Source: Phytopythium helicoides
Lineage: Eukaryota; Oomycota; Peronosporomycetes; Pythiales; Pythiaceae
Assembly (NCBI GenBank): GCA_024867545.1
Contig: JANFNE010000055.1
Location: 248,001-312,000 of the forward strand
Direction: 5' to 3'
DNA: 64,000 nt
The notes beneath the pieces were generated by a model, which ran no database searches, was not told the DNA's origin, and saw only the letters and a program-made list of their open reading frames with translations. The position numbers and the translations under genes were made by a program. Below, piece by piece: positions 1-10,589 of the stretch. Positions within the stretch are counted from its first letter, which is position 1, and every line of letters begins with the position of its first letter.

Positions 1-1873
1 CGTGCACTGCGCACCTGAGGAACATGCTTCGCCCGTCGTTGATGCAGCGATGATGGCAGAGAAACTCGTCACGAAGCTGCTCCTCAATCACTTCAAGACG
101 CGCATTGACAGCATGGAGAAGGTATGGCAAGCTCTTCCTCGATGACGCGGATCCATCGCTGAGTAGCTCTGCTACACGAGACGTTTTCTCAACGAGCACG
201 ACCTTGCCATAATCGCTTCGCTCGCCGCCGCCTACTTTTCCAAAGACTAGACGCGTCAAGGACTCCGTTCCCGCTGATCCTGGCATGTCTTCTCTCGAGA
301 AACTCGAGAACGCGATCTGCTGGGTGCCAAATCGCTCGCAGAGCGAGTGGGAAGCTATCAGCTCGCGGCGCATCCTGTAGAATGGGTGAAATGAGCTCAC
401 TAAGACTGTGTCTGGGAACTCGGCCGCGGTTTTGAGGCGCGGGTGTTCTCGAGTGGAGATGGCGACAAAGGTGATGACAACCATCTGCGTGATAGCGGAC
501 AGCGAATCCAAGTGCTGCGGACCCTCGTCCTTCAATCGAAGAAGTGCGTCAAGGTCAGCTTCTCCGTGGCACAACTTGGCGCGGATGTTCGGCCCTGCGT
601 GCATCATGAACAGATCAAGAAGAACAGCGAGTACCCCACTGGGTAGTTCTTCGTAGAGTGCGTTCGGCCGAGTCTCGCGCAAAAGTGCATCTGGGCTTGC
701 TCCTTTCTCTTCAGTAGAGTCCATGACGACCTCGGGATGAAGCAGCACTTGGTGCTTGTCCCGCTGACCGAACCCGTCTAGCGTGGAGTAGTATGCATCC
801 ACTTGTGCTTTCCCATATTCATCAGAGATGCCCCAGCGTTCTCGGTTCGCACGGATAAACTTCAGTCGTAAAGTGTGTTCGAAAACTGGAAGAAGCGCAA
901 ACAAGAACCAAGGCTCGTCGCCGGTGTGGGCGAGAATCGAAAACGCTCTTTGGACGAGATTTGCTCGTCCTCGTGGGATGAACGGTGATGAAGAAATCCA
1001 GTCCTCACTTGAGTCATTGTGCTCTGGAACCCCTCGTGCATGCAAGACGAGATCTACGATCGAGCGTGCTGTCTCAGGAGACGGAATCACAAAGCGATCA
1101 TTGTAGCTACTGATTTTGAAGAGCCCGCGATGTTCACTTGCTTGAGCTGGTGACCACTTGAACAGAGGAAGTAGCTCCAGAGTGAGAAGCGCCACCAAGC
1201 ACCCAAAGCACCTCGGAAACTCCGCCGGGATGACGAAACCATGCCACACGAGATTGCGCAAGTTCAGCGCTGACGGGAGGAACAAAATGTTGAGTACTCG
1301 GCGCAGTCCTGGTGGCAGTATGCGCTTCATCGGCTCAGACTCGAGCAGCAAGCGCAGGATCATGGTGCTAGATCGCCCCCTTGCACTAGCACCGTCGCCA
1401 TCACCTGCAAACTGCTCGTGCAAGTCGTACAACGCGCGCTCTAGAACCGTTACGCCGATGAGGAAGCCCATGTAATAATCTCCCTGTGTGGACGACAGCA
1501 TGGACACGATGGAAGCCAGCTTTGACCCGTGTGTCAAAGTCTCCGCCGCGGCATCCAGGCGTCCGCTCGACTTGAACGCCGCCGAGTCCATCGCTGCTTC
1601 CACCTCCAGCGCGAGTGCCCACGCAGCCTCCGTCTCGCGGACTGCACCTCCGCGGTCAGTATCAGTAGAGCAAAGGCACTGCTGCCAATCAATCTCGGCG
1701 CTGCCAGTCAGAGCCAACTCCGCGACGCAAACTGACGCTTCCGCGCGAAGCTCGGCTTGCAGCGCTCGTGGTAGCTGCCAGTACGAGAAGAGCGCGTCAT
1801 GAACGCCACTTGACAGCGACGGCTCATAGCTCAGCGCTCCGTGGGCGGCAAGCTGCTCCACTCGTGCCTCCAT
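1..1873 (-). CDS. ERMARD: ERMARD / DUF4209-like protein with HEPN motif (C-terminus beyond window)
   Basis: On the minus strand a single frame stays open from an ATG at 1873 to the first base of the window, giving about 624 residues with no stop, so the C-terminus lies outside. The most telling segment, near 1241-1285, reads LPSALNLRNLVWHGFV. The RNLVWH core fits the Rx4-6H signature of HEPN ribonuclease folds, and this context (hydrophobic, then RNLxxHG) is what I know from the DUF4209/ERMARD (C6orf70) family. The rest is helical, with acidic and hydrophobic blocks and no clear signal peptide. In animals ERMARD is described as an ER-membrane-associated protein; an RNA-degradation role is suggested by its name and fold but is poorly characterised. 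The start was chosen as the first ATG followed by protein-like sequence (MEARVEQLAAHG). The family call is by motif and general feel only; the transmembrane tail usually sought in this family would lie beyond the window. Confidence 0.6.
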   Translation of the reverse strand, partial: MEARVEQLAAHGALSYEPSLSSGVHDALFSYWQLPRALQAELRAEASVCVAELALTGSAEIDWQQCLCSTDTDRGGAVRETEAAWALALEVEAAMDSAAFKSSGRLDAAAETLTHGSKLASIVSMLSSTQGDYYMGFLIGVTVLERALYDLHEQFAGDGDGASARGRSSTMILRLLLESEPMKRILPPGLRRVLNILFLPSALNLRNLVWHGFVIPAEFPRCFGCLVALLTLELLPLFKWSPAQASEHRGLFKISSYNDRFVIPSPETARSIVDLVLHARGVPEHNDSSEDWISSSPFIPRGRANLVQRAFSILAHTGDEPWFLFALLPVFEHTLRLKFIRANRERWGISDEYGKAQVDAYYSTLDGFGQRDKHQVLLHPEVVMDSTEEKGASPDALLRETRPNALYEELPSGVLAVLLDLFMMHAGPNIRAKLCHGEADLDALLRLKDEGPQHLDSLSAITQMVVITFVAISTREHPRLKTAAEFPDTVLVSSFHPFYRMRRELIASHSLCERFGTQQIAFSSFSREDMPGSAGTESLTRLVFGKVGGGERSDYGKVVLVEKTSRVAELLSDGSASSRKSLPYLLHAVNARLEVIEEQLRDEFLCHHRCINDGRSMFLRCAVH

Positions 1874-2968
1874 GGCGCTGGGTTGACTCGCTTGGTCTCT
1901 GCTATAAACTTCAGTGGTCGTCACTGTAGAACACAACGGTGGTTAGATCCCATGCCTCGCCATGCTCTTGAAGCTGCATGCCCTCCATCCACGCGTGCAG
2001 ACAATCAACAGACATATGCAAACAGGCAACAGACAGATGCAGAATCGATGTGAGGTGCCAGTCAGGGAGGGTAGGCGGCTGTGGACGCCCTCCGAGATGA
2101 AAATCTCGATGAAAATATCCAGCAGCCGAGCAGGAAAACTCCAGCAGTGAACACGGCAGCACACGACTCGAGGCAGAGCGATCAGCCACAGCATTGCAGG
2201 CCAGACAAGGACGAGCCTTTATTGCCGCCGTGACGCCCGCCCACTGCAAGCAGCGAGCGGAGGTCGAGCGGCAACCTGGCCCGCGCCGCGTCCTCCCGTC
2301 CACCAAAGTCCGCGCTGCCTCACCGCCAGAGATGCTCAAGTAGAGCAAGGTAGAACGCACACACTCGGCAGCAGCAGCCAGGCACGAAGACGGGGGACAA
2401 CCACCGAGCAAGGGATCGAGACGCGGGCTCGGCGAGCTCGGGACGCGTGCAGCCACTGGAACCCCATCATTTCTCGCTCCTTTTTGCCTCTCGCCGACGC
2501 CCGCCGCCGACCGCGCCGTGAGGAGAGAAAGGGGTCAGCAAACAGCGTGGAACACGACGCGGCCGGCGATGTCAAGCAGCAGCAGCGCTCCCTCCAGCGT
2601 CCACAGCGCGGCAGGCGTCGGCGCTCCCCTCGCCGTCTCGTCTAGGGTTATCGGGCGACCATCGGGCGCCCGTGAGTCGGTCGCAGCTGCCCACGGCCCT
2701 CATCGCCTCGTCCTGCGTCTGTCGTCTCCCCCGCAGGCCCCCCGGCCTCGCCAATCGCCCAGCAACTCGCCACGGAGGTCGCTCCATCTTCCCGCCAGTT
2801 CATCATCAGCACCTCGATTTAAAAATGGTTTTAGAGGTGAAAATAGCAAATTAATTGAGATCGACCCAATCAAACACCGACTTTGGAGTCACTCAACTGG
2901 TTGAATGACCTTTTAGGGGCGAAAGAGACCGAGTCAACGCTCGTGACGCCCATCTCGACCTTAACGGC
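1874..2968. other. Intergenic region, no gene supported
   Basis: About 1.1 kb between divergent genes (ERMARD-like on minus, AT-hook on plus), so it must contain both promoters. Short open frames exist on both strands but are low-complexity, rich in Arg/Ser/Pro, and overlap each other in several frames, as expected of GC-rich non-coding DNA. A short AT-rich run (about 2815-2860) lies roughly 110 bp upstream of the AT-hook gene. I see no recognisable element. Confidence 0.6.
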
Positions 2969-4078
2969 ATGAAGTCGGACGTGGCGCCGCTGGTGGCGCT
3001 GGTGACGGCCGACGGCTACGTGAGCGAGTCGCGGGCTCCGCACGCGTCGGCGGCGGCGGACATGGAGACGCTGCAGCAGTTCACGCAGTTCCTGGAGCTG
3101 CGGCTGCTCACGGAGAACGTGGCGCTGCTGCGCCGCATGATGGCCGACTTCCTGCTTGACCACGAGCGCACGGTGCTCGAGTTCGTGGACCTGGCGGCCA
3201 CGTTGATCGTGATCAAGCCCTTCTCGCAGCGGAGCGTTCGTCAGAGGATCAAGGCGGCCGCGTTGCTTGACGCGCCGAAACGGGAGCTGTACACGCGCCG
3301 CTGCGTGTTCGAGTACCTCGCGGATCGGCTGCCCACGCGCAACATGACGCTGCTCAAGCGCATTTTCCAGGAGTTTCTTCAGCATGAGGAGACCCTGCTG
3401 CGGACCTTTGTTGATAAAGGAGATGAGGTTATCAGCGTGCTGCCATGGATGCTGCCCCGCAGCCTGCCGCCGAATGCCCCCGAACCGGATCCGACGCAGC
3501 CACCAGCTCAAGAGCAAGAAGAAATTCCCGCCACCGCTCCAAGCAGCTCGCCTAATAACGACAATCAACCGAAGGAGACCACTTCTGCTGCTACCACGAC
3601 AGCTTCAGAGCCTGCCACGGTTAAAGTGGAAGGGAAACCAGCCGCCCCTGATTGCGACGCTGCAAGCAACGTGCCCCCAACAACAGCAGGCAACCAGCGA
3701 CCTCCCACCGTGATGCGAAAGCGAGGGCGCCCTCCCAAGCACGCCCGGCTTCCAATTTATAATCTGGCCCCCCGACCTACCCCAGTCTCTGAAAAACGAG
3801 CTCCCTCGGGCGAGTTCAAGGCCGAGACTGGAGCCACAGGTGGTCCTCAGCCGAGGAAAAGAGGTCGGCCACGGAGAGGCAGCGAGAAGCCGTATGAACT
3901 CCCACCACGCGCTGCTGGAAAGAGGCAGGTCAAGTCTCCGGGAAATTTTGCAGCGGAGCAAGCAGTGGACGCGATGGCTCCAAAGCGTCGAAGGCGGAAC
4001 GAGGCGGACGGAGAGGCCGAAGAGCCTGGAGAGCCTGGAGAGGAAAATCATGCAACAGCCAACGAGCCTCCTCTGTGA
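2969..4078 (+). CDS. AT-hook DNA-binding protein, helical N-terminal repeat
   Basis: A 369-residue protein. Residues about 30-165 are helical and contain two similar units (LLTENVALLRRMMADFLLDHE and MTLLKRIFQEFLQHEETLL), each a helix pair ending in an acidic/His stretch. This looks like an internal duplication and possibly a dimerisation module. Residues about 165-245 are Pro/Ser/Thr-rich and probably disordered. Two canonical AT-hooks follow, RKRGRPPK at about 250 and RKRGRPRR at about 297, then a basic KRRRR run near 340 that could be a nuclear localisation signal, and an acidic Glu/Pro tail. AT-hooks bind the minor groove of AT-rich DNA, so a nuclear chromatin or transcription role is likely. 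The N-terminal domain is not one I can name. The next gene on the same strand starts within about 35-110 bp of the stop. Confidence 0.75.
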   Translation: MKSDVAPLVALVTADGYVSESRAPHASAAADMETLQQFTQFLELRLLTENVALLRRMMADFLLDHERTVLEFVDLAATLIVIKPFSQRSVRQRIKAAALLDAPKRELYTRRCVFEYLADRLPTRNMTLLKRIFQEFLQHEETLLRTFVDKGDEVISVLPWMLPRSLPPNAPEPDPTQPPAQEQEEIPATAPSSSPNNDNQPKETTSAATTTASEPATVKVEGKPAAPDCDAASNVPPTTAGNQRPPTVMRKRGRPPKHARLPIYNLAPRPTPVSEKRAPSGEFKAETGATGGPQPRKRGRPRRGSEKPYELPPRAAGKRQVKSPGNFAAEQAVDAMAPKRRRRNEADGEAEEPGEPGEENHATANEPPL

Positions 4079-4112
4079 AGTGCATTTTTGATAATTGCGT
4101 GTGGTTTGAAGG

Positions 4113-5099
4113 ATGGTAGTGTTGCCTTTCCAGACACAAACTTGCGTACTTCTCGTCACCAGTCGCGACTACTCGCATCTCGAAATGGAAGTCGACGCTT
4201 TCCCAGCGCTCGATCGAGCCAAGCTCCGCTTTCTCCAGCGACAAGCGCGGCGACTTGCAGCATCTGATGAACAAGGTGTGGCTAGAATCAAGCGTCAATC
4301 GCGAGATCGGCGTGCTTGTGGACAACCATTGAACGAGGACGACATCCAGCATCGCCAACAGCCAATACCAACGAGCATTCATGCAAGCGCTGTGTCACTT
4401 GGCCATGCAAGCGTTATTGTTGAGGCATTCTGCACCAACCTTGATCGCGAGCTTCTATCGATCACTGCAGAGGTCGAATCCATTGGGGACATTGTCAGAA
4501 AAGAGCACCAGCGAGTCCTAGCGGATGTAAACGAGACGTTGTCATTCCTCGCTCACAACCCAGATGCGAAAACCTGCCCGCTGAAGTCAAACACAAAACT
4601 TGGTGTCCCTGTAATCCGTGCTCGTCGCCGCCAGCGCCACACGATCAAGCTAGTGGTTGCCAGAAAACCGATAAAAGTCGTCAAACTAGCGCAGCCTTTC
4701 ATCCGAGATGCTGCGTCAAGTGCTCTCGAGATTCAGATGAGGTTTCGAAGGTATTTGTATACGTGGCTCTATCGCGGAGGAAGGGATCAGTTTGCGCAAG
4801 TGTGCCAGCTTCGTCGCCGCCACTTCCTCACGAAAGCTTGGAGAGCTTGGGTCGAGATCAAGGATCGAACAAAGCATGCTAGAGTTCAACGAATAGTGCA
4901 TGCGCTATCGAGGATGGATCACAAGTGCGAACAGTGGCGGAGAACCAGAGCACAATGCGTGAAAATGACTGACGGGAAATACGGCATGGCAAAACAATAT
5001 GCCGAGGTCGTGACGTATGCGCGAGTGTTCCGAGCGTGGTTGTCACTTGTAGTGTCCCCACATGAGTTGGCCCAGCAGGCTGTAAAAATCAAACTTTGA
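4113..5099 (+). CDS. Uncharacterised basic protein with an IQ-like segment
   Basis: A 328-residue frame. The likelier start is the in-frame ATG near 4185 (MEVDAFPALDRAK), because the preceding residues look like translated leader. The protein is basic and helical. Around residues 205-225 it has ASSALEIQMRFRRYLY, which resembles an IQ calmodulin-binding motif (aliphatic-Q-xxx-R-xxxx-R/Y), followed by tryptophan-containing helices (FLTKAWRAWVEI, ARVFRAWLSLV) like the repeats of centrosomal/ciliary SFI1-type or IQ-motif proteins. I cannot assign a family. The gene stops only 3 nt before the next possible ATG on the same strand, so transcripts here must be very tightly packed, or the two frames could belong to one spliced gene. 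Confidence 0.5.
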   Translation: MVVLPFQTQTCVLLVTSRDYSHLEMEVDAFPALDRAKLRFLQRQARRLAASDEQGVARIKRQSRDRRACGQPLNEDDIQHRQQPIPTSIHASAVSLGHASVIVEAFCTNLDRELLSITAEVESIGDIVRKEHQRVLADVNETLSFLAHNPDAKTCPLKSNTKLGVPVIRARRRQRHTIKLVVARKPIKVVKLAQPFIRDAASSALEIQMRFRRYLYTWLYRGGRDQFAQVCQLRRRHFLTKAWRAWVEIKDRTKHARVQRIVHALSRMDHKCEQWRRTRAQCVKMTDGKYGMAKQYAEVVTYARVFRAWLSLVVSPHELAQQAVKIKL

Positions 5100-5102
5100 T
5101 GA

Positions 5103-7505
5103 TTGGCGATGGTTTTTCATACACTACATGATTCCGTTACGACAACCAACACAACCGCCGGAAGAAACCAACCACCACCTATGAATACCGATGTTTCTCT
5201 CAGTCGACTTCTTCATTCACCACACACTGAGCTTCCAATCTGCATCACTATGCCAGCAAGTGCAAGTAGCTCATCCATCTCGTCGGGGGACTCGGAGGAA
5301 TTCGGCGCGGTCGCACGCAGTGGCTTCACTCGAATGTACGTTCTTGCCTACAGCGGGATATCACCGATAGACCAAAGCCAAGATTATGAGAGCGAGAGAG
5401 CAAACTCGAGCGATGAAGATGATTGCGATGCCAAGGGCTCTGGGCACCGTCGTAACGCCAAGCAAACTGAAGCTCCGTATTACCAACTGATGTATTCAAC
5501 TGGCCGGCACTACTTTCACGGGCCAATCGATCTACCAGCTGGGGTCGCAGTCGATCTTGGCAACGATGATGATGGCGTCGGCGCGTTCGATGGTGTATCT
5601 GCTGTTTCGAACAGCGGCGTGGATCTAAGAGAGTTGAAAACACTCCTTCCGCACTTTCGCGACAACCAAGATAGGTTAGTGATTGCGGGAGGCATTGATA
5701 GCTTTCGGGGAGAGCTGCGCGATGTCTTCTATCAGATGGAAGAGGTCGGTGAGTTCGTGGTCGAAGAACTTGCGAAACCCAAGGTCGCGGCTCGCATCGA
5801 GAAGGGAGCTCGGGAGATGCATTGGATGGTAGCACCCGGCAATCCAACGTTCTTCGAGCTGCAAACGTATCCAGCCACAAATGACTCATTTCGAGACGCT
5901 GGCGTTCTGCTTGTCGTCATGAAGCTCGTCGTTCGTGGTGTTCTACTAGATATTGTGTACTCGAGGAATTCGTACTTTGTGACGCTGCGAGATAACGCGG
6001 AGGAGCTGGCACTCGACGATGTTTTCGTTCCCGACGGTAAGAACTCTTTTCTGCATTTGTTGGGCTGAGCTTACTCATATTCATGCGTTGTTGCACATGC
6101 CATTATAGTCTCTTGTGCGGGGCCATGCTTTGAGGTTCGCCGCTATAGCGACGAAGACCTGAAAAAGTTGGTGCTATGGTGTGCATTGCCAACGGAGAAC
6201 ATTGGCTCCATAAAGTCTTCACTACAGCAACCATCAAGTAAAGTGCTGCCACTCAAAGCCTCCACTACAATTTTAGAGGCAAACGACACGCAGCTTTATT
6301 GTTTGCTAGCAGACCCAAAGACAGAAAGGGGCCGAAAAGGTAAAGGAAAAGTTACAACGCGATTGAATCACCGAGGGAAAGACAGCGAAAACGATGACGA
6401 CGACGATGATGATGATGATGTGCTCTGTAGTACTGGCGTATTCCAGTTCAACCAATACGTCTACTTTGGCGATGCGCGCGTGCTGAAGTCGACACTGGAT
6501 GACTTAGCAAAGCTCGCATCAATTGGATTTCCATACCTACATACGCAAGCCAACAACCTCGCATTCTTTGGCGAGTATGACGACTTGCCCCACCTCTGGG
6601 TGAACCAAGATCATGCTCCTGATGATGGCGATGCATCATTGGGAAACTTCAGGTCTATTCACGATCGATTTCGTGAAGTCGCAAGTGTGCTACTAGAAGT
6701 CGTGACAGATTCTCAGTCGTGGATTGCAAACTTTCTTCAAGAGGTTCGAACGGTTAGTCAAGACGCAGCAGACGCGACGAGCGCTTCAATGCCATGGCTA
6801 AATGCTCACCTATCACGATGGCTTGAGGCTGACGAAGGAATGGAGTCTTTCTTTGAGCTAGAGCTCGCGCACAACAAGAACGGCTTGGTCCGCGAGTGGA
6901 CAGAGGCAGCTAATACCCTCGAATTGCTTGTGTGGAAAGGTCTGGTGCACCAAACTCTATTGTTGATCATTTTCCGACAGGGAAGCTTTTACGTTGTCTT
7001 ACGGCCTGTGTCAACTGAGGAGGGGTCTGTGTCACGGGATGATGCCCCAAGCATCTTCGGAGTTCTCCCGCCATTGTTCAGTAAGGGTCGAGGCTACCTT
7101 GTGCGCAAGTTCCCTTCAACCACATGCAAGGACCAAGAGTGGCTAGCAAACGCAAAGTTAGTTCTTTGGCAGACCAGCAACAGTGTCGATCGAGAAGCTC
7201 GCGAAGAGGCCGTGGTGAAAAAGCGCCAGTCACGCATAACCAGTTCTGATTGGTTTGAGACAGATGATAAAGAGGGTGATTTTAAGATAGCAACACGCGG
7301 TCCCGAACCTATCGAGAGTAAAAATGCCAAGGAGTTACAGTCAGACGCGAAGGATCTGCCTGCAAACAAGTCGAAAATTTTGGGAGCAAAAGGCGACCGC
7401 GTCGGTAAACGTCATCACCTCCCAAGTCTAGATTCTTCAGTGCGAGTGGGTCAGCCTGGTGCTGTTGCACCACCTTGGGATCTTCGCACTGGTAAGCCGC
7501 TCTGA
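5103..7505 (+). CDS. Uncharacterised protein, two exons (splice site uncertain)
   Basis: Two long frames (5103-6068 and about 6111-7505) look like one gene interrupted by a short intron: coding-quality sequence runs up to VFVPDG at about 6036 and resumes with CGPCFEVRRYSDED from about 6117. The strong donor GTAAGA at 6037 and acceptor TATAG ending 6109 do not join in frame. A GTTGGG donor at 6059 with the same acceptor does, and so does the 6037 donor with a weak acceptor ending at 6156. The exact junction is therefore open. The protein (about 780 residues) has an acidic Asp-run linker encoded at about 6391-6419, and two similar domains: MKLVVRGVLLDIVYSRNSYFVTL in the first half and VWKGLVHQTLLLIIFRQGSFYVVL in the second, which suggests an internal duplication. 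No known family recognised. Its stop lies 54 bp from the convergent minus-strand gene. Confidence 0.5.
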
Positions 7506-7559
7506 ATTGTAGACAAACAAAGGAATTAAGCAAGGAAATTTGACTTCCAGTAACTTTGT

Positions 7560-10433
7560 TCATGCTCCATTTCGACGTTCTGCTTCGATCACCTCACTGG
7601 ATGACTCCGCCCTTGAGAACCTCCCACTCGGGCGAATGAGTAAAGTTGGGAGACAGCCAATTACGTGCGTACCGTCCACCATCATATCGTCGCTTGTCAA
7701 TGTCTGCTCTGCGGTTAGCCCCGATACGGCTGATAAAATCGGTACGATCTCCTGTTCTGGCTTGGCAGGATCACAGCGCTGGAGGCATTGCCTTAACGAC
7801 TTCAGTGACAGCATCCGAGTTGCTCCAGTCATGTCTTGTTCGGAACCTTCCGCGTTGGTCAATGAAGGGGAGTCCAACTCATGGATACGATCAAACATCG
7901 CCGCTTTAATCTGTTGCTGCAAATGCTGTCGATACGCGACAATATCTTCAACATACTGAGCCTTCAGGCACTCCAGAAACGGATGCTTTGCCGAGACTCT
8001 ACTGGCTCCACCATTGCTGTATACATGGCGAGAGGGGTGGTGATGGCGTAGCAATGTCGAGTAGTCAACATGTCGCTGACCACGCATCTCTAGAAGTAGT
8101 GCACGATACAATTTGCTGAATTCCTGGTCAGTCTTCCAAGGAAAGAGCAGCCGCAATGTCTGCACGATATCTGCGACGCAAACACACCCAGGGGGTAGAA
8201 GAACGTCATCTTTACTTTGGTCAGGGGAAGAAATTGACTGGCGCTCCCGATCAATTGCAAAGAGGGCATCGTGAAGAGTGTTGACTTCACGATCGCGGTC
8301 AATGCGTGCTTCGTCTGGAGCTTGACGCTCGAGTACGAGTTGAAAAAGTCGGCAATCACTCGAGACCCCTGCAAACTGAGAGAGACTGGCTACCAGATTA
8401 TACACGGTTTCAGCCGTATCTGCCTTGGATGAGCATGTTCGGTGCAAGAGCTTGATAAGCACCGCTCGAAGAGGCGGAAAGCGTGAATGACTTGAACTGG
8501 AGGAGCTGGTATCAATGAACATCGAAGAAGAAGGGGGGTGCGAGATAGAGCCGGGTTTGCTATGAGCTTTGGCGATTTCGTCTTGAAGGTCCCACACCTT
8601 TTCCATGAGTTGCTCGACAGTTTTCAGAGAGAAATGTAGGTTGCGCACTACACCCTCAAATTGCAAGTGTTCTGGCACATCTACACCGGTTCCTAGACAA
8701 TGAAGATAGTCATCTTTCGATATCTCGAGTGGTTCGAGGGCCATACTCATGTTGAGATCACTGGCAGAGTCAGATAACAGCTCAGGAGGCTCTGTTAAGA
8801 AGACAGCCGATTCCGACGCCTTCACAATATCGCTTGTTGTGTCAGCTTGATGGGCTAGCTTTGATAATTGCAATTGACAGAGCTGCAGTAGCTTTTGGTG
8901 CACCATTTGCGTAATCTTAACGATTCCATTTGCAGACACCGGGTCGTCGATCGGAACAGACTCTGTAGAGAATTGACTGTATCCTATTAGCTCCATCAAG
9001 CTTGGTAGTGTCAAGCGAATCCCCATAGTCTCGAATGCTCGCATAAATGAAGTATTGATAGCTGAATGTGCTTTCAAGGCTGCAGTGCTGTTACAGTCTG
9101 CCTCTGATGAAGTGGTGTTTGCTATTGCGCTAACTGCGGCGTGGAGTTCTTGTAGTTCTCTAGTGAGAAGAGCAATAGTTGCACGGTCAGAAGCCACTTG
9201 TACACCGTCAACTTTTTCTTCAAGATGAGCGATAGTCTTCTTCAACTCTGTGATCTCATCACAAGCATGATAGTATCGCTGTGTGACTTGCTGAAGGGCT
9301 TGACCTTCGTCCACTGACCGTTGATGCACCTGTTGCAGGGTCTCATCATGCCGTTTGATACTGCTTACGAGAGTATGATTCGATCGTTGGAGACCATCAG
9401 AGCGAGACTCGAGTCGAGCTATCTCTCGTTGCAGTCTTTCAACTTGTTCTCGAAGGTTCGAGTTAGTCGCAGCGCATGCTGTTAGCCTCCCTTGAGTATG
9501 CTTGAGCTGCTTTTTTAGTGCAAGTACGCGAGACCGCTCCTCCAAGCTGTGGAGACTAATTTCATGCAAGCATTGTGTTTCAAGTGTTTGCAGTTGCGCT
9601 CGTAAGCGTGGAAGTTGTTCACTCCGAGACCTCAGGAGGCTGATGACACCCTCATACTCATCCCGGATTAATGTAAGAAGTGGTGCGTAGACACTGAAGG
9701 CTTCGATAATTCGCTGAAAGAGTGCGCGAAAAACTTGCAACCTCCGTAGCTGCGGCAGATCGTGATGGTCTTCAGCACTACTACCATGATCTCGGTCTGA
9801 CTCCTGCTCGATCAGGCTGAGCTCACTAAGAAGAAAGCCATGAAGCTCTTGAACTAACATTGGTTGCAGCTTGCTCTCTTCGACGGCACGCGCCTTTTGT
9901 CGAGCTTGCGCTTGTCGTTTTCGTGGCGATGGTGTCGCTGATGAGCCGAGCGTTGGATCGCCAAGTGGAAGTGAGTTGGGGTGGCTTGAAACTGCACCAT
10001 TTAAGTCTAGTACTGAGTCGAGGACAAGCTTTGGTGGATTGAATCGACGATTTGGAGACGTCGGAACCAAGTTCAGCGGCCACGGGTCCACTTGAACAAC
10101 TGGGTACTCACGATGAAGCGGAGGTGGTGGGACACCAGCTCGTTCGTCGGCAAAGAAATGTTGCTTCATACACCCCGCTAAATGTGATGTAATTCGTGGA
10201 GACAGCGTTCTGGAATCGAGTGAACATGAACTCAAAGGTGGTGAGGTTGATGGCAAACGCCAGTGCTGTTCACGGCGACTATCACCCTTCGCAGTGAATT
10301 GGTCGCTTGTGAGCCCCTCATTGCAAAAGTCAATCGAGGAACTATCAGCCTGAAAAGTGGTGGCGATGACTTGTCCTGCTCGAGACTGGGAGCTCCTCGG
10401 CGACGCAATGGCGTTCGATCGCAGAGGATCCAT
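7560..10433 (-). CDS. TSNAXIP1-like coiled-coil protein
   Basis: A 957-residue protein. After a Ser/Pro-rich N-terminus, residues about 190-300 read ELHGFLLSELSLIEQ then RLQVFRALFQRIIEAF and YAPLLTLIRDEYEGVI. This arrangement (short helix, then RLQV.R..F..II..F..Y.PLL..I..EYE) matches what I know of the translin-associated factor X-interacting protein 1 N-terminal domain. Residues about 300-430 form a heptad-patterned coiled coil rich in Leu, Gln, Glu and Arg. The C-terminal half has helical segments including PWKTDQEFSKLYRALLLEM and a His/Arg-rich stretch. Proteins of this family are linked in animals to sperm and ciliary functions, so a zoospore flagellum role is plausible here but is inference. 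Continuous frame, no intron needed. Confidence 0.62.
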   Translation of the reverse strand: MDPLRSNAIASPRSSQSRAGQVIATTFQADSSSIDFCNEGLTSDQFTAKGDSRREQHWRLPSTSPPLSSCSLDSRTLSPRITSHLAGCMKQHFFADERAGVPPPPLHREYPVVQVDPWPLNLVPTSPNRRFNPPKLVLDSVLDLNGAVSSHPNSLPLGDPTLGSSATPSPRKRQAQARQKARAVEESKLQPMLVQELHGFLLSELSLIEQESDRDHGSSAEDHHDLPQLRRLQVFRALFQRIIEAFSVYAPLLTLIRDEYEGVISLLRSRSEQLPRLRAQLQTLETQCLHEISLHSLEERSRVLALKKQLKHTQGRLTACAATNSNLREQVERLQREIARLESRSDGLQRSNHTLVSSIKRHDETLQQVHQRSVDEGQALQQVTQRYYHACDEITELKKTIAHLEEKVDGVQVASDRATIALLTRELQELHAAVSAIANTTSSEADCNSTAALKAHSAINTSFMRAFETMGIRLTLPSLMELIGYSQFSTESVPIDDPVSANGIVKITQMVHQKLLQLCQLQLSKLAHQADTTSDIVKASESAVFLTEPPELLSDSASDLNMSMALEPLEISKDDYLHCLGTGVDVPEHLQFEGVVRNLHFSLKTVEQLMEKVWDLQDEIAKAHSKPGSISHPPSSSMFIDTSSSSSSHSRFPPLRAVLIKLLHRTCSSKADTAETVYNLVASLSQFAGVSSDCRLFQLVLERQAPDEARIDRDREVNTLHDALFAIDRERQSISSPDQSKDDVLLPPGCVCVADIVQTLRLLFPWKTDQEFSKLYRALLLEMRGQRHVDYSTLLRHHHPSRHVYSNGGASRVSAKHPFLECLKAQYVEDIVAYRQHLQQQIKAAMFDRIHELDSPSLTNAEGSEQDMTGATRMLSLKSLRQCLQRCDPAKPEQEIVPILSAVSGLTAEQTLTSDDMMVDGTHVIGCLPTLLIRPSGRFSRAESSSEVIEAERRNGA

Positions 10434-10589
10434 GCAGGATCACCCACTGACTTGTCTTCGTGTCCCTTCTTAGGTATGTGAGTGAGTGGTGGTTGTTTCG
10501 CTCACGAAATTCAGCTTCACGAGCCAAAAATATGCCCACGCCTCCTCACACTTCAGTTGTTTGTGAACAACACTGCTATTGTCAGGATC

